DNA of 64,000 bases from an uncultured Prevotellaceae bacterium (GTDB lineage: Bacteria > Bacteroidota > Bacteroidia > Bacteroidales > Bacteroidaceae): assembly GCA_900316505.1 (NCBI GenBank), contig ONDH01000002.1, positions 33,864-97,863 on the forward strand, given 5' to 3'. The notes under the pieces are model-generated. The model did not search any database, was not told where the DNA came from, and saw only the letters and a list, made by a program, of their open reading frames with translations. The position numbers and the translations under genes were made by a program. This document shows, one piece after another, positions 34,291-45,391 of this stretch; positions within the stretch are counted from its first letter, which is position 1, and each line of letters begins with the position of its first letter.

Positions 34291-35460
34291 TCATACCTCA
34301 TCCTCCTTCTGTTTAAATTCTGCAATCCATTCTCGCAATTTCTGTTGAAGCACGGCTTTGTCGGGAAGACAGAGTGCATATTGCTGTGCATAGATGTTGG
34401 CATCCTTTGGCAACGTGAGTTCAACAAGAGCATCATTTTTGCGCTCGCAGAGGAGAATGCCAATAGTTGGTTTCTCAAAATCCTCTTTTACGAAGCGGTC
34501 ATAGTAGTTGACGTACATCTGCATCTGACCGAGATCCTGGTGGGTGAGGTCATCCATTTTCAGGTCAACGAGGACATAGCATTGAAGTAGTCGGTTATAG
34601 AGCACAAGGTCAACATAGAAATGTCGCTCCTCAAAGGTGAACCGCTTTTGTCTTGCCTCAAAAAGAAATCCCTTTCCCATTTCGAGAAGAAAATCTTGCA
34701 GGCGACTGATAATGGCTCCTTCAAGGTCACTCTCGCTATAGGATGCATCAGGCTTCAACCCTATAAATTCCAAAACCACAGGGTCTTTGATGATGTCAGA
34801 TGGTTTCTCTACCACCTGTCCCTCTGTAGCCAGTCGCATCACTTCGTCTTTATCACAACTAAGCGCCAGACGTTCATAGAGCCCGCTGCCTATTTGACGT
34901 TGCAGTTGGCGTTTGCTCCATTGCTGTTTGAATGCTTCTATCTCATAGAAACGACGTGCGTCAGAGTCCTTGACATGAGTCAGTATCAAATAGTGTGACC
35001 ACGGCAAAGTAAATCTTTGATTTAGTGACCATTGACTATCGCTATCAGTTGATTTATAGATTTCCGAACCACTGGTTTGGATTTTTGGAGATTGAATTTC
35101 CAAACCACTGGTTTGGATTTTGTTAATCGGTGATTGCCCATGGGAATATAGTGTATAAAACTTCCTCATCAGGCGCAGATTCTCTTCCGACCAACCTTTG
35201 CCTAATCGCTCCGTAAGTCGTTCAGATACTCGTTTCAAAACTTTCTTACCATATTCAGCGCGTACCTTTCCACCTTGTTCGTCCTCAATAATATATCTAC
35301 CCACTTCGTAATAGGTGTACACCATGGCCACATTGACTGTTGAAGCTATTTTCTTTCTTGCTTCAACAACTAATGCCTCAATGCGTTCAGCCAATTGTTC
35401 GGCTCTTGACTCGATAATATGGTTGTTCTTTTCTATTTCGTTCATTTCAGTTCCTCCCAT
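34291..35460 (-). CDS. YhcG-type PDDEXK nuclease (DUF1016)
   Basis: A 389-residue protein. The N-terminal DUF1016 domain (about 20-200: YTYYEVGRYIIEDEQ, GKGWSEENLRLMRKFY, LPWSHYLILTHV) is followed by a PDDEXK nuclease domain with RHFYVDLVLYNRLLQCYVLVDLK, where the Asp and Lys match the catalytic positions. E. coli YhcG and relatives are linked to DNA repair, mobile elements and restriction islands; the exact role is not settled. Between the two N-terminal blocks lies a duplicated stretch, KIQTSGLEI and KIQTSGSEI. An in-frame ATG at 35445 is an alternative start. Promoter CAAAGTTA at 35607-35614. Confidence 0.88.
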   Translation of the reverse strand: MGGTEMNEIEKNNHIIESRAEQLAERIEALVVEARKKIASTVNVAMVYTYYEVGRYIIEDEQGGKVRAEYGKKVLKRVSERLTERLGKGWSEENLRLMRKFYTLYSHGQSPINKIQTSGLEIQSPKIQTSGSEIYKSTDSDSQWSLNQRFTLPWSHYLILTHVKDSDARRFYEIEAFKQQWSKRQLQRQIGSGLYERLALSCDKDEVMRLATEGQVVEKPSDIIKDPVVLEFIGLKPDASYSESDLEGAIISRLQDFLLEMGKGFLFEARQKRFTFEERHFYVDLVLYNRLLQCYVLVDLKMDDLTHQDLGQMQMYVNYYDRFVKEDFEKPTIGILLCERKNDALVELTLPKDANIYAQQYALCLPDKAVLQQKLREWIAEFKQKEDEV

Positions 35461-35606
35461 GTTTCATTTTTAAAGTTGTTCATTACTTACAAGGTCACTC
35501 ATCTAACCTGTTTCTCCTGCTTCCATTTCAGCAGATTGTCGTATATCTTCCTCTTCATACAGAATAATACTAATTACACATTTCCGCGATTATTGTTATT
35601 CGCTGG

Positions 35607-35614
35607 CAAAGTTA
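35607..35614 (-). promoter_or_regulatory. -7 box for the YhcG-type gene
   Basis: The minus strand reads TAACTTTG, about 147 bases upstream of the ATG at 35460. Confidence 0.5.
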
Positions 35615-35645
35615 CGAACTTTCGATTCAACGAGAAGAAACAATA

Positions 35646-36389
35646 TCAGTTCTTTCCGCTTTGCTGCCCACGGAAGTACTCTTCTATTTCGGAGTTCAAC
35701 ATGGCATAATCGCGGTCATAGTCCTTGAGGATGATGCCATGTTCGAGGAGGGTGATACGGGAACAGATGTCGAGGGTATGAGTCAGGTTGTGGGATGACA
35801 CGATGATGGTGGCTTTTTGTTCCTTGCTGTAGGTCTCCAGCAGATACTTCATCGCCAACTGGGAGGTGGGGTCGAGGAAATTGAACGGCTCGTCGAGAAT
35901 CAGCAATTTGGGATAGTGCAGCATGGCACCAATGATGCCCACCTTCTGCTTGTTACCCATAGAGAGGTTGCGAATCAACGTCTTTTGCCCTAATATCTCA
36001 CCATTCATGAAACCATCGAACTGAAGAAGACGGTCGTGCAGGACTGCATCTGAGATGCCTGAAATCTTGGCAATGAAACGGAAGTACTCTTCGGGAGTCA
36101 GATAATCTATGAGAAATCCCGTATCGACAAAGGCTCCTGTGTATGCCTTCCACGCTTCGCTCTTTGACGTGTCACACGAAACTGGCTGGCCATCCACCAC
36201 ACCATCAATGGTCACACACCCCGTGTCGGCATGCAGCAAGTCGAGAATGATACGGAACAAAGTGGTCTTCCCTGCTCCATTATTGCCCACCAGTCCAATC
36301 GTTTCTCCGCTATGAATGGCATAGTGGTCAATGTTGAGGGCTTGTTTCTCCCCAAAGGATTTGGTCAGTTTTTCGATTGTTAAGTTCAT
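35646..36389 (-). CDS. ABC transporter ATP-binding protein
   Basis: A 247-residue ATPase with Walker A GNNGAGKTT, signature NLSMGNKQKV, Walker B LLILDEPFNFLD and the switch His in SSHNL. The signature LSMGN rather than LSGGQ is common in exporters of the CcmA-like group. The partner is the DUF5687 membrane protein encoded upstream (36539-38047), 149 bases away across a hairpin repeat. The cargo is unknown. Confidence 0.9.
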   Translation of the reverse strand: MNLTIEKLTKSFGEKQALNIDHYAIHSGETIGLVGNNGAGKTTLFRIILDLLHADTGCVTIDGVVDGQPVSCDTSKSEAWKAYTGAFVDTGFLIDYLTPEEYFRFIAKISGISDAVLHDRLLQFDGFMNGEILGQKTLIRNLSMGNKQKVGIIGAMLHYPKLLILDEPFNFLDPTSQLAMKYLLETYSKEQKATIIVSSHNLTHTLDICSRITLLEHGIILKDYDRDYAMLNSEIEEYFRGQQSGKN

Positions 36390-36410
36390 CTTTATATTTT
36401 CAATTTAGCC

Positions 36411-36519
36411 ATTTACAATGTACAATTTATTTTTTCATTTGGTGATTTAGCAATTTACGTACAACCTCATGGCAAATCATTAAATAACTCAATTGCCAGA
36501 TAAATTGTACATTGTAAAT
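36411..36519. repeat. Hairpin element C (arms with TACAATGTACAA)
   Basis: The arms 36411-36430 and 36500-36519 are perfect 20-bp inverted copies. On the minus strand the enclosed 69 bases contain TTTGCCATGAGGTTG, close to the GCCATGCGG core of the other elements. It lies between the DUF5687 permease and its ATPase. Confidence 0.75.
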
Positions 36520-36538
36520 TATCAAATAGTACATGTTA

Positions 36539-38047
36539 TTATCGACTGTTCCTGAATCCGTCCATATTGTCATACCGACGTTTCATAAATCGTTTGTATA
36601 TATTACGGAGCCACAATGGGTGCAGCAGCATCCCAGTCAGTCCGATGGTGATCATCGAACAGGCAGCCACATGGTCGTTGAAGCATTGCACCAACGCATA
36701 CATGATCAGCATGGGCAGGAACAAGGCTCCGCCAGCCATCAGCATCTGCACTTTGGTGTCGCGTCCTGTCTTCGTCAGTTTCTCATTCAAATGGATGGTT
36801 ATGTCGTTATAGACCGCCAACTGGAAGATGAAGGGGAACACGGCGCCTGCCGTAAACAACAGGCATCCCAATGCAGTCAGCCACGTGATTTTTCCCTCCA
36901 TGATGGGCATCAACGAGAAGAGCAAAGGGACAATCAACATCAAGCACTGATAATAGTACTTCGCCTTGAGCAAAGACAGCACCGTTTCTCTACGCACCAT
37001 CAAGCCATCAATGTAATTGCCCTCCACACACATGACGGTCGTCAAGGTCATCACCCCAAAACAAGTAAAGCAATACATGCAGATGAACACCTGCATGAAT
37101 GGCCAGTCGTCATAAATATCGGAAAAGGAGAAAAGTCCGCACAGCATCAACATACATAACGAGCCCGTGATGAATTGCTTCCTCACAACCAAGTTGCGCA
37201 CCGTCGATTTCATCTCCAGTTTCAGGTACTCACCTATCACCCCGAAACGATCCAGGAACGTCATGTTGTGTGTCTTAAACTGCTTGACCACCTCTGTCTT
37301 GGCTATCTCCACATAGATGGCGACCTTCTGCAAACGGAAATTGATGATGTACAACGGCACGACCAACACGACAAAGAACAACCAGCACAATGGGTTCCAT
37401 TGACAGAAACCACGCATCAGACGAATCGTCCCTTCAAAAAGCCATTGATTCTCCTCGTCGAAGAAGATGCCGAAATATGCCAATGCCCCATACGTGAGCA
37501 AAGGAATGATGACAAAGAAAAAATTGCGATTCAACAGGGTGCGCCAGAAAAGATACCAATAGCTGTTCAGCACATACATGAGCCACCAACCCATGATGAA
37601 ACCGACAAATCCCATGATGCCGTAAAACTGAGGAATGGCGCGAAGTCCGAAAGGCACAAAGAAGAACGCCCAAAAGAGGTTGTAAGGCTGCATTCCCATA
37701 CGCAGCAGAAAGGTGTGCAAGAGAAAGCCCGTGGGAATGTTGTGAAGCTTGTACTGTTTGATGTTTTGGGCAGGCGTTTCCTGCATGGAGAAACGGGAGA
37801 GAAAATCGACAATGAGGAACCAAATCATTCCTCCGTCAATCCAGTCGAAAGCCTCCAATGCAGAACCTTCAAAATACGAATAAGCGGTGAAGCCCAACAT
37901 GACCAGATAGACTGCCCAAAAGGCGATGAAGATGTAACTCAGAATCTTCATTGCCAACTTCTTCTCAAACATCGGATGGCGACGTGCCTGCAACCGCTGA
38001 TTGTGAGAAACAAGTTTATATAACAGCTGAATCCTTGAAAGCTCCAC
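36539..38047 (-). CDS. DUF5687 family membrane protein (ABC permease)
   Basis: A 502-residue protein with ten or more membrane segments and the DUF5687 N-terminal pattern (short basic stretch, then KKLAMKILSYIFIAFWAVYL). These proteins are encoded with a lone ABC ATPase in Bacteroidetes and are taken to be the permease; the ATPase gene lies directly downstream. The likely start is GTG at 38047, since a stop lies three codons upstream; an ATG at 37972 is the alternative. It follows lolA by 21 bases, so it belongs to the ftsK-lolA transcript. Confidence 0.82.
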   Translation of the reverse strand: MELSRIQLLYKLVSHNQRLQARRHPMFEKKLAMKILSYIFIAFWAVYLVMLGFTAYSYFEGSALEAFDWIDGGMIWFLIVDFLSRFSMQETPAQNIKQYKLHNIPTGFLLHTFLLRMGMQPYNLFWAFFFVPFGLRAIPQFYGIMGFVGFIMGWWLMYVLNSYWYLFWRTLLNRNFFFVIIPLLTYGALAYFGIFFDEENQWLFEGTIRLMRGFCQWNPLCWLFFVVLVVPLYIINFRLQKVAIYVEIAKTEVVKQFKTHNMTFLDRFGVIGEYLKLEMKSTVRNLVVRKQFITGSLCMLMLCGLFSFSDIYDDWPFMQVFICMYCFTCFGVMTLTTVMCVEGNYIDGLMVRRETVLSLLKAKYYYQCLMLIVPLLFSLMPIMEGKITWLTALGCLLFTAGAVFPFIFQLAVYNDITIHLNEKLTKTGRDTKVQMLMAGGALFLPMLIMYALVQCFNDHVAACSMITIGLTGMLLHPLWLRNIYKRFMKRRYDNMDGFRNSR

Positions 38048-38068
38048 CTTCTTCTATTTCGTCATGTA

Positions 38069-38671
38069 TCATCGCAAATCAATGACCTCCACGCCCGGAT
38101 AGTTCTTCTTGTTGAATCGGAAAGTTGAATCTTGGTATTTCTGATTCTTCAGGAAAGAATTGCAGCGAATAGTTGTCACAGCGTCCTTGGAGGAAGTCAT
38201 TGTGATGACTGTCGGATATTTTGTCGATTTGTTGATACGCACCACCACCTTTTTAAAAGGGCTGCCACTCTTCCCTGTCAGCACAACCTCAGACTCCTTC
38301 GCCGTTCCTTTTCCCACCTTGGCTGTGTAACCCTTTTTGTAGAATGACAGGAAAGCATACGGATTCATCTTCGCCACAGCATCAGCAGAAGGAGTGGTCA
38401 CATTCACCTCGTCATTCGCCTTCACATAAGTCCACATGGTCTTACCGTCAAACCACGTAATCGTTCCTCCCATGTTAATGACAAACTTCTGACGCTGCAG
38501 TTTGATGTAGCCTGCAGAAGAACCGCCATCCGCTTCCAGAGTAAAGGCAATCTTCACATTTCCAGCAGCCCGCAACGTGGCTGCCGACTTATCCAATATC
38601 TTTGTTGCCTCCTGTGCCTCAGCAAACAGGGAAACCAATAGACAAATCCATATAAATGCTGTCTTTTTCAT
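38069..38671 (-). CDS. lolA: LolA-like outer-membrane lipoprotein carrier
   Basis: A 200-residue periplasmic protein with a signal peptide (KKTAFIWICLLVSLFAEA). LolA-fold features: the repeated beta-strand pattern, VNMGGTITWFDGKTMWTY-like strand (INMGGTITWFDGKTMWTY), and NPYAFLSFYKKGYT. LolA carries lipoproteins from LolCDE across the periplasm. ftsK lies just upstream, an arrangement also seen in E. coli. Confidence 0.88.
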   Translation of the reverse strand: MKKTAFIWICLLVSLFAEAQEATKILDKSAATLRAAGNVKIAFTLEADGGSSAGYIKLQRQKFVINMGGTITWFDGKTMWTYVKANDEVNVTTPSADAVAKMNPYAFLSFYKKGYTAKVGKGTAKESEVVLTGKSGSPFKKVVVRINKSTKYPTVITMTSSKDAVTTIRCNSFLKNQKYQDSTFRFNKKNYPGVEVIDLR

Positions 38672-38697
38672 TCTCTTACATTTTACATTTCACTTTC

Positions 38698-41205
38698 TCA
38701 AAGCGAGTTCAACAGACTCTCCAACGTCATCGGGTCTTTAATCAACACTTCACGAGGTTTGGCACCCACTTGTGGTCCCACCACGCCCATACGTTCCAGC
38801 TGATCCATAATCTTGCCCGCACGGTTGTAACCAATAGAATAGTTGCGCTGAATCATCGAGGTCGAACCACTCTGGTTGCTCACCACGAACTTTGCCACAT
38901 CTGCAAACATCGGATCAAGTTTACCCTTATCCATCGGACCCATAGCTGCACCATCACTGTCCGGATCAGCCACCTCTGGCAGATACAACGGATGCAGGAA
39001 CGACTGCTGCTTGGCAATGTAAGAACAGATGTCATTCACCTCTGGTGTATCGACAAATGCACACTGAACACGCACTGGTTCTGCACTGCCCAGATAGAGC
39101 ATGTCACCCTTACCAATCAACTGATTGGCACCCGGACGGTCAAGAATCACACGAGAGTCTATCATCGAACTCACCTTGAAGGCTATTCTTGTCGGGAAGT
39201 TTGCCTTGATGGCACCGCTGATGATACTTGCCTGTGGACGCTGAGTGGCAATAATCATGTGGATACCCACTGCACGAGCCAACTGAGCAATACGACAAAT
39301 AGGCAATTCCACTTCCTTACCGGCTGTCATGATCAAGTCGCCAAACTCATCCACAATCACCACGATGTATGGCATAAACTCATGTCCATGTTCGGGATTC
39401 AGTTTACGGCTCTTGAACATCTCGTTATATTCCTTGATGGTTCTTGCATGCGCACGCTTCAAAAGGTCATATCGAGTATCCATCAGCGCACAAAGAGAAT
39501 TCAGTGTCTTCACCACTTTCTGAACATCCGTGATGATACATTCTTCCTCGTCTTCCAGACGTGCCAAAAAATGATTCTCAATCGGGCTGTAAATGCTGAA
39601 CTCCACTTTCTTCGGGTCAACCATCACAATCTTCAACTCTGACGGATGCTTCTTGTAGAGCAACGAAGTAACGATAGCATTCAAGCCCACAGACTTACCC
39701 TGACCCGTCGCACCTGCCACCAACAAGTGAGGCGCTTTCGCCAAATCGAACATGAACACCTCGTTACTGATGGTCTTACCAATTGCACAGGGAAGTTCCA
39801 TCTTGCTTTCTTGATAGACACGGCTGTTGATGACACTCTCCATCGACACAATGCACTTCTTCTTGTTAGGCACCTCAATACCAATGGTACCCTTACCAGG
39901 AATGGGCGCAATGATACGGATACCCTCTGCCGCCAGCGACAGAGCAATATCATCCTCCAGATTCCGGATTCGACTGATACGCGTACCTTCTGAAGGCACA
40001 ATCTCATACAGTGTGATGGTTGGACCAATCGTTGCTTTGATGCTCTTGATTTCCACGCCAAACTGTTTCAACACCTCAATGATGCGGTTCTTATTCGCAT
40101 TCTGCTCAAACATATCAATCTGAGGGCCCTGGTCATCGGCTTTCTTCAACAGATTCAGTGTCGGATATTTATAGTGTTCCAAATCCAGTTTCGGGTCATA
40201 AGGCGTGTTAATGTCGCCACGCTGAATCTTCCCTGTCCCCACTTCTGTTTCATTCGCCTCAATATCCATCTTTGTTTCATCATTCTTTTCCTCTCCGCCC
40301 ATCTTCACATCTTCTTCTTCCTTTTCCTCTTCCACTTCAACTTTCTCCTCAACATCCTTCTTTTCTTCCATGATGGTTTCATCAACAGGGAACACCAACT
40401 CCACCTTCTCATCCACGTCTTTGCCCTGAACGATATTTTCATTCTCATCATCATCTTCACCTTCTCCTTCTTCCTCGCCTTTCTCGTATTCCTCTTCCTC
40501 ATCATCCTTGTTCATCAGATGCTGCCACCGTTCGGGTTTCACTTTCTTCAGGAAATTCAAACGGAACATATTACGAATCACCTCAATGGTCTTTGCACTC
40601 AGATAAATGAGGTACAACACAGCCGTCACCACTAACACAGCCAGCAATCCTGGTGTACCCACCAATTGCGTCAAATACTTAACCACCTGAATGCCGTGAT
40701 TGCCTCCAAGCTTCACGAAAGAGCCCTCAAAAAACGGAAACAGGTAGCCAAATGCAGCAAGGAACACGCTCGTCCACAGCATCAGCACTGTAAACAAGAT
40801 GAATTTTCTGACCAATGTAAACTTGAAGATGCGCATCATTCGCATTGCCAGGATAATCAAGTAAGGAAGCAAAATGAATGAAGCCAATCCAAACAAATCA
40901 TTCAAGAAGAAAAATGCAACAATGGCACCCCACGAACCACACACATTTTTGTAGCGCAATTCACTATTCAACGGATCGGTGTGGCTCTCCAGCAGACTAT
41001 AATCCGCTTCGCCCGTAAAAAGGTAGGAAACAAATGCCACCAACATGAAGATGGCAACCACACCTATCAACAAACCCACACAGAACGAAAAAGTTTCCCA
41101 TTTGCCAAAACCAATAAAGAAATCACTCGCCGACAACTTCTCCTTTTGAGCCGTGGCGTATTTGTTGTTCTTCTTATTTTTAGATTTAGTCTTATTATTT
41201 GCCAT
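38698..41205 (-). CDS. ftsK: DNA translocase FtsK/SpoIIIE
   Basis: An 835-residue septal DNA pump. Four membrane segments lie in the first 200 residues. A very acidic linker at about 230-320 is nearly all Glu, Asp, Lys and Val (EEEEYEKGEEEGEGEDDDE). The motor has Walker A GATGQGKSVGLN, Walker B YIVVIVDEFGDL, and RAVGIHMIIATQRPQ. The C-terminal winged-helix gamma domain (SMIQRNYSIGYNRAGKIMDQ) reads polar sequences on the chromosome. Domain order and length are normal for Bacteroidetes except for the acidity of the linker. lolA follows after 26 bases. Promoter at 41243-41250. Confidence 0.95.
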   Translation of the reverse strand: MANNKTKSKNKKNNKYATAQKEKLSASDFFIGFGKWETFSFCVGLLIGVVAIFMLVAFVSYLFTGEADYSLLESHTDPLNSELRYKNVCGSWGAIVAFFFLNDLFGLASFILLPYLIILAMRMMRIFKFTLVRKFILFTVLMLWTSVFLAAFGYLFPFFEGSFVKLGGNHGIQVVKYLTQLVGTPGLLAVLVVTAVLYLIYLSAKTIEVIRNMFRLNFLKKVKPERWQHLMNKDDEEEEYEKGEEEGEGEDDDENENIVQGKDVDEKVELVFPVDETIMEEKKDVEEKVEVEEEKEEEDVKMGGEEKNDETKMDIEANETEVGTGKIQRGDINTPYDPKLDLEHYKYPTLNLLKKADDQGPQIDMFEQNANKNRIIEVLKQFGVEIKSIKATIGPTITLYEIVPSEGTRISRIRNLEDDIALSLAAEGIRIIAPIPGKGTIGIEVPNKKKCIVSMESVINSRVYQESKMELPCAIGKTISNEVFMFDLAKAPHLLVAGATGQGKSVGLNAIVTSLLYKKHPSELKIVMVDPKKVEFSIYSPIENHFLARLEDEEECIITDVQKVVKTLNSLCALMDTRYDLLKRAHARTIKEYNEMFKSRKLNPEHGHEFMPYIVVIVDEFGDLIMTAGKEVELPICRIAQLARAVGIHMIIATQRPQASIISGAIKANFPTRIAFKVSSMIDSRVILDRPGANQLIGKGDMLYLGSAEPVRVQCAFVDTPEVNDICSYIAKQQSFLHPLYLPEVADPDSDGAAMGPMDKGKLDPMFADVAKFVVSNQSGSTSMIQRNYSIGYNRAGKIMDQLERMGVVGPQVGAKPREVLIKDPMTLESLLNSL

Positions 41206-41242
41206 TCGTCACGTCAAATGAATTATCAATTAGAAAGTTTTG

Positions 41243-41250
41243 CAAAGATA
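41243..41250 (-). promoter_or_regulatory. -7 box for ftsK-lolA
   Basis: The minus strand reads TATCTTTG, 38 bases upstream of the ftsK ATG. It is divergent from the promoter of the flavoprotein gene. Confidence 0.65.
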
Positions 41251-41335
41251 ATATAAATCAGGCACAACACAAAAACAAATCTCCAAAAAACTCACTTTTT
41301 CCAATATATTTTGTGTTATTCTCTCGTTTATTTCG

Positions 41336-41343
41336 TACCTTTG
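41336..41343 (+). promoter_or_regulatory. -7 box for the NfnAB-like gene
   Basis: TACCTTTG, with TTTG at 41310-41313 as -33 element. The ATG at 41382 lies 38 bases downstream. Confidence 0.65.
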
Positions 41344-41381
41344 CACCGTTTTTACGTAAAATATGGTAAAAAGATATTATT

Positions 41382-43733
41382 ATGAATAAGATTGTTAAGA
41401 AAGAGCAGTTCAGCGAGAAGGTTTTCAAACTGGTTGTTGAGGCACCTTTGATTGCTAAATCTCGCAAGGCTGGTCACTTCGTCATCGTCCGTGTGGGCGA
41501 ACAGGGCGAGCGCATTCCACTCACCATTGCAGACTCTGATGTTGAGGCTGGCACGATTACACTGGTGGTTCAGACAGTGGGTTATTCTTCCACTAAACTC
41601 TGCAGCCTGAAAGAGGGCGACTTCATCACTGACGTTGTAGGTCCTCTTGGTCAGGCTACTCACATCGAGAAGTTCGGTACCGTTGTATGTGCCGGTGGCG
41701 GTGTGGGTGTGGCTCCAATGCTCCCCATCATCAAGGCGTTGAAAGCTGCTGGCAACAAAGTCATTTCCGTATTGGCTGGCCGTACAAAAGAACTCATCAT
41801 CCTCGAAGACGAGGTTCGCAAACACTCTGACGAGGTCATCATCATGACAGACGATGGCTCGTATGGTCAGAAGGGTGTGGTCACTGTCGGCATTGAGCAG
41901 GTGATTCAACGTGAGCAGGTGGACAAGTGCTTTGCTATTGGTCCTGCCATCATGATGAAGTTCTGCTGTCTCTTGACAAAGAAATACAACGTGCCTACGG
42001 ACGTGTCACTGAACACTATCATGGTGGACGGCACGGGTATGTGCGGTGCCTGCCGCATCACCGTGGGTGGTAAGACGAAGTTCGTCTGCGTAGATGGCCC
42101 AGAGTTTGATGGTCATGAAGTGGACTTCGACGAGATGTTCAAGCGCATGGGTGCTTTCAAGCCTATCGAGATAGAAGAAATGAAGAAGCTGGAGGATCAC
42201 GTGGAGGGAATCACCGCCACGAAGAAAGAAGAGGCTGTGGCAGATGCTTCAGGCTTGACCACCGACACTCCCCTCTCCGAACTTCTTGACCGCAATGCTG
42301 CATGGCGTAAGGAATTGGCAGGCAGCATGAAGGCAAAGGAACGTGGCGAGATTGAGCGTTGCGTGATGAACGAGCTTGACCCTGTCTATCGTGCCACCAC
42401 TCGCACAGAGGAGGTGAACATGGGTCTCACCACTGAACAGGCACTTACTGAAGCTAAGCGCTGTCTCGATTGCGTGAAACCTTCTTGTATGGAGGGATGC
42501 CCTGTCAGCATCAATATCCCATCATTTGTAAAGAACATTGAGCGCGGTCAATTCCTTGAAGCTGCCAAAGTGCTCAAGGCCACTTCTGCCCTGCCTGCTG
42601 TGTGTGGTCGTGTATGTCCACAGGAGAAGCAGTGTGAGAGCAAGTGCATCCACTTGAAAATGGGCCACAAGCCTGTGGCTATCGGCTATTTGGAGCGCTT
42701 TGCTGCTGACTTTGAACGTCAGTCAGGTAAAATGGCATTGCCTGAGTGCGCTCCCAAGAACGGCAAGAAGGTGGCCATTGTGGGTTCAGGTCCTGCAGGT
42801 CTTTCTTGTGCCGGCGACTTGGCAAAAGCAGGTTATGAAGTGACTGTTTTTGAGGCACTGCACGAGATTGGTGGTGTGCTGAAGTACGGTATTCCTGAGT
42901 TCCGTCTGCCTAACGCTATTGTGGATGTGGAAATCGAAAATCTCCGCAAGATTGGTGTCACTTTCGTTAAGGACTGCATCGTAGGTAAGACCATCACCAT
43001 CGAAGATCTTGAGAAGGAAGGCTACAAGGCTATTTTCGTTGCTTCTGGTGCAGGTTTGCCAAACTTCATGAACATTCCAGGAGAAAACAGTGTAGGCGTG
43101 ATGTCTTCCAACGAATACCTCACTCGTATCAACCTCATGGATGCCAGCAACCCTGCTTCAGACACGCCTATCGTGAAGGCAAAGAACGTGATGGTTGTGG
43201 GTGGTGGCAACACGGCAATGGACTCTTGCCGCACGGCAAAGCGTCTGGGCGCAGAGCATGTGTTTATTGCTTATCGTCGCAGCGAGGCTGAAATGCCTGC
43301 ACGTCTTGAAGAGGTGAAGCACGCCAAGGAAGAAGGTATTGAGTTCTTGACTCTCCATAACCCAATCGAATATATTGCAGACGAAAAGGGCAATGTCACT
43401 CAGGTTAAACTTCAGGTAATGGAGCTTGGTGAACCTGATGCTTCCGGTCGTCGTTCTCCAATTCCTGTGGAGGGCAAGATTGTCACTCGTGACATTGACC
43501 TCGCTGTTGTAGCAGTTGGTGTTTCTCCTAACCCTATCGTACCTAAGTCTGTACAAGGTCTTGAACTGGGTCGCAAGAACACCATTGCCGTGAACGACCA
43601 AATGCAGTCGAACATCCCAACCATCTTTGCAGGTGGTGACATTGTGCGTGGTGGTGCAACAGTCATCCTTGCAATGGGTGATGGTCGCAAGGCTGCTGCC
43701 AACATTGACGCGATGCTGAAAGCGCAAGCATAA
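41382..43733 (+). CDS. Fused NfnAB-like ferredoxin/NADH/NADPH flavoprotein
   Basis: A 783-residue fusion. The first about 280 residues resemble dihydroorotate dehydrogenase electron-transfer or NfnA subunits: FAD/NAD-binding GTVVCAGGGVGVAPMLPII and a 2Fe-2S loop DGTGMCGACRITVGGKTKF with a third Cys. The rest resembles the glutamate synthase small subunit or NfnB: 4Fe-4S motifs CLDCVKPSCMEGCP and VCPQEKQCESKC, FAD motif IVGSGPAGLSCAGDLAKAG and NADPH motif MVVGGGNTAMDSC. Separate NfnA and NfnB subunits bifurcate electrons between NADPH, NADH and ferredoxin; this single chain has all the cofactor sites for that. It is usually annotated as a glutamate synthase, but no large subunit is encoded nearby. 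It ends at a terminator shared with guaB. Confidence 0.9.
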   Translation: MNKIVKKEQFSEKVFKLVVEAPLIAKSRKAGHFVIVRVGEQGERIPLTIADSDVEAGTITLVVQTVGYSSTKLCSLKEGDFITDVVGPLGQATHIEKFGTVVCAGGGVGVAPMLPIIKALKAAGNKVISVLAGRTKELIILEDEVRKHSDEVIIMTDDGSYGQKGVVTVGIEQVIQREQVDKCFAIGPAIMMKFCCLLTKKYNVPTDVSLNTIMVDGTGMCGACRITVGGKTKFVCVDGPEFDGHEVDFDEMFKRMGAFKPIEIEEMKKLEDHVEGITATKKEEAVADASGLTTDTPLSELLDRNAAWRKELAGSMKAKERGEIERCVMNELDPVYRATTRTEEVNMGLTTEQALTEAKRCLDCVKPSCMEGCPVSINIPSFVKNIERGQFLEAAKVLKATSALPAVCGRVCPQEKQCESKCIHLKMGHKPVAIGYLERFAADFERQSGKMALPECAPKNGKKVAIVGSGPAGLSCAGDLAKAGYEVTVFEALHEIGGVLKYGIPEFRLPNAIVDVEIENLRKIGVTFVKDCIVGKTITIEDLEKEGYKAIFVASGAGLPNFMNIPGENSVGVMSSNEYLTRINLMDASNPASDTPIVKAKNVMVVGGGNTAMDSCRTAKRLGAEHVFIAYRRSEAEMPARLEEVKHAKEEGIEFLTLHNPIEYIADEKGNVTQVKLQVMELGEPDASGRRSPIPVEGKIVTRDIDLAVVAVGVSPNPIVPKSVQGLELGRKNTIAVNDQMQSNIPTIFAGGDIVRGGATVILAMGDGRKAAANIDAMLKAQA

Positions 43734-43755
43734 ACAAGCAAAATCATTCATAATG

Positions 43756-43792
43756 AACGAAGGGCTGTACCTGTTGGTACAGCCCTTCGTTT
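43756..43792. terminator. Bidirectional terminator between convergent genes
   Basis: The 15-bp stem AACGAAGGGCTGTAC / GTACAGCCCTTCGTT has a 6-base loop, followed by T-rich sequence on one side and preceded by A-rich on the other. It serves the flavoprotein gene (plus) and guaB (minus). Confidence 0.85.
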
Positions 43793-43852
43793 TTATGACA
43801 TATCGTCCAGATGAAAAATTAAGCCAAATGTCTTTCGTCTGTCAGAAACCGC

Positions 43853-45370
<1,518 letters not shown>

Positions 45371-45391
45371 TTATGACGTGACAAAGAAAAA

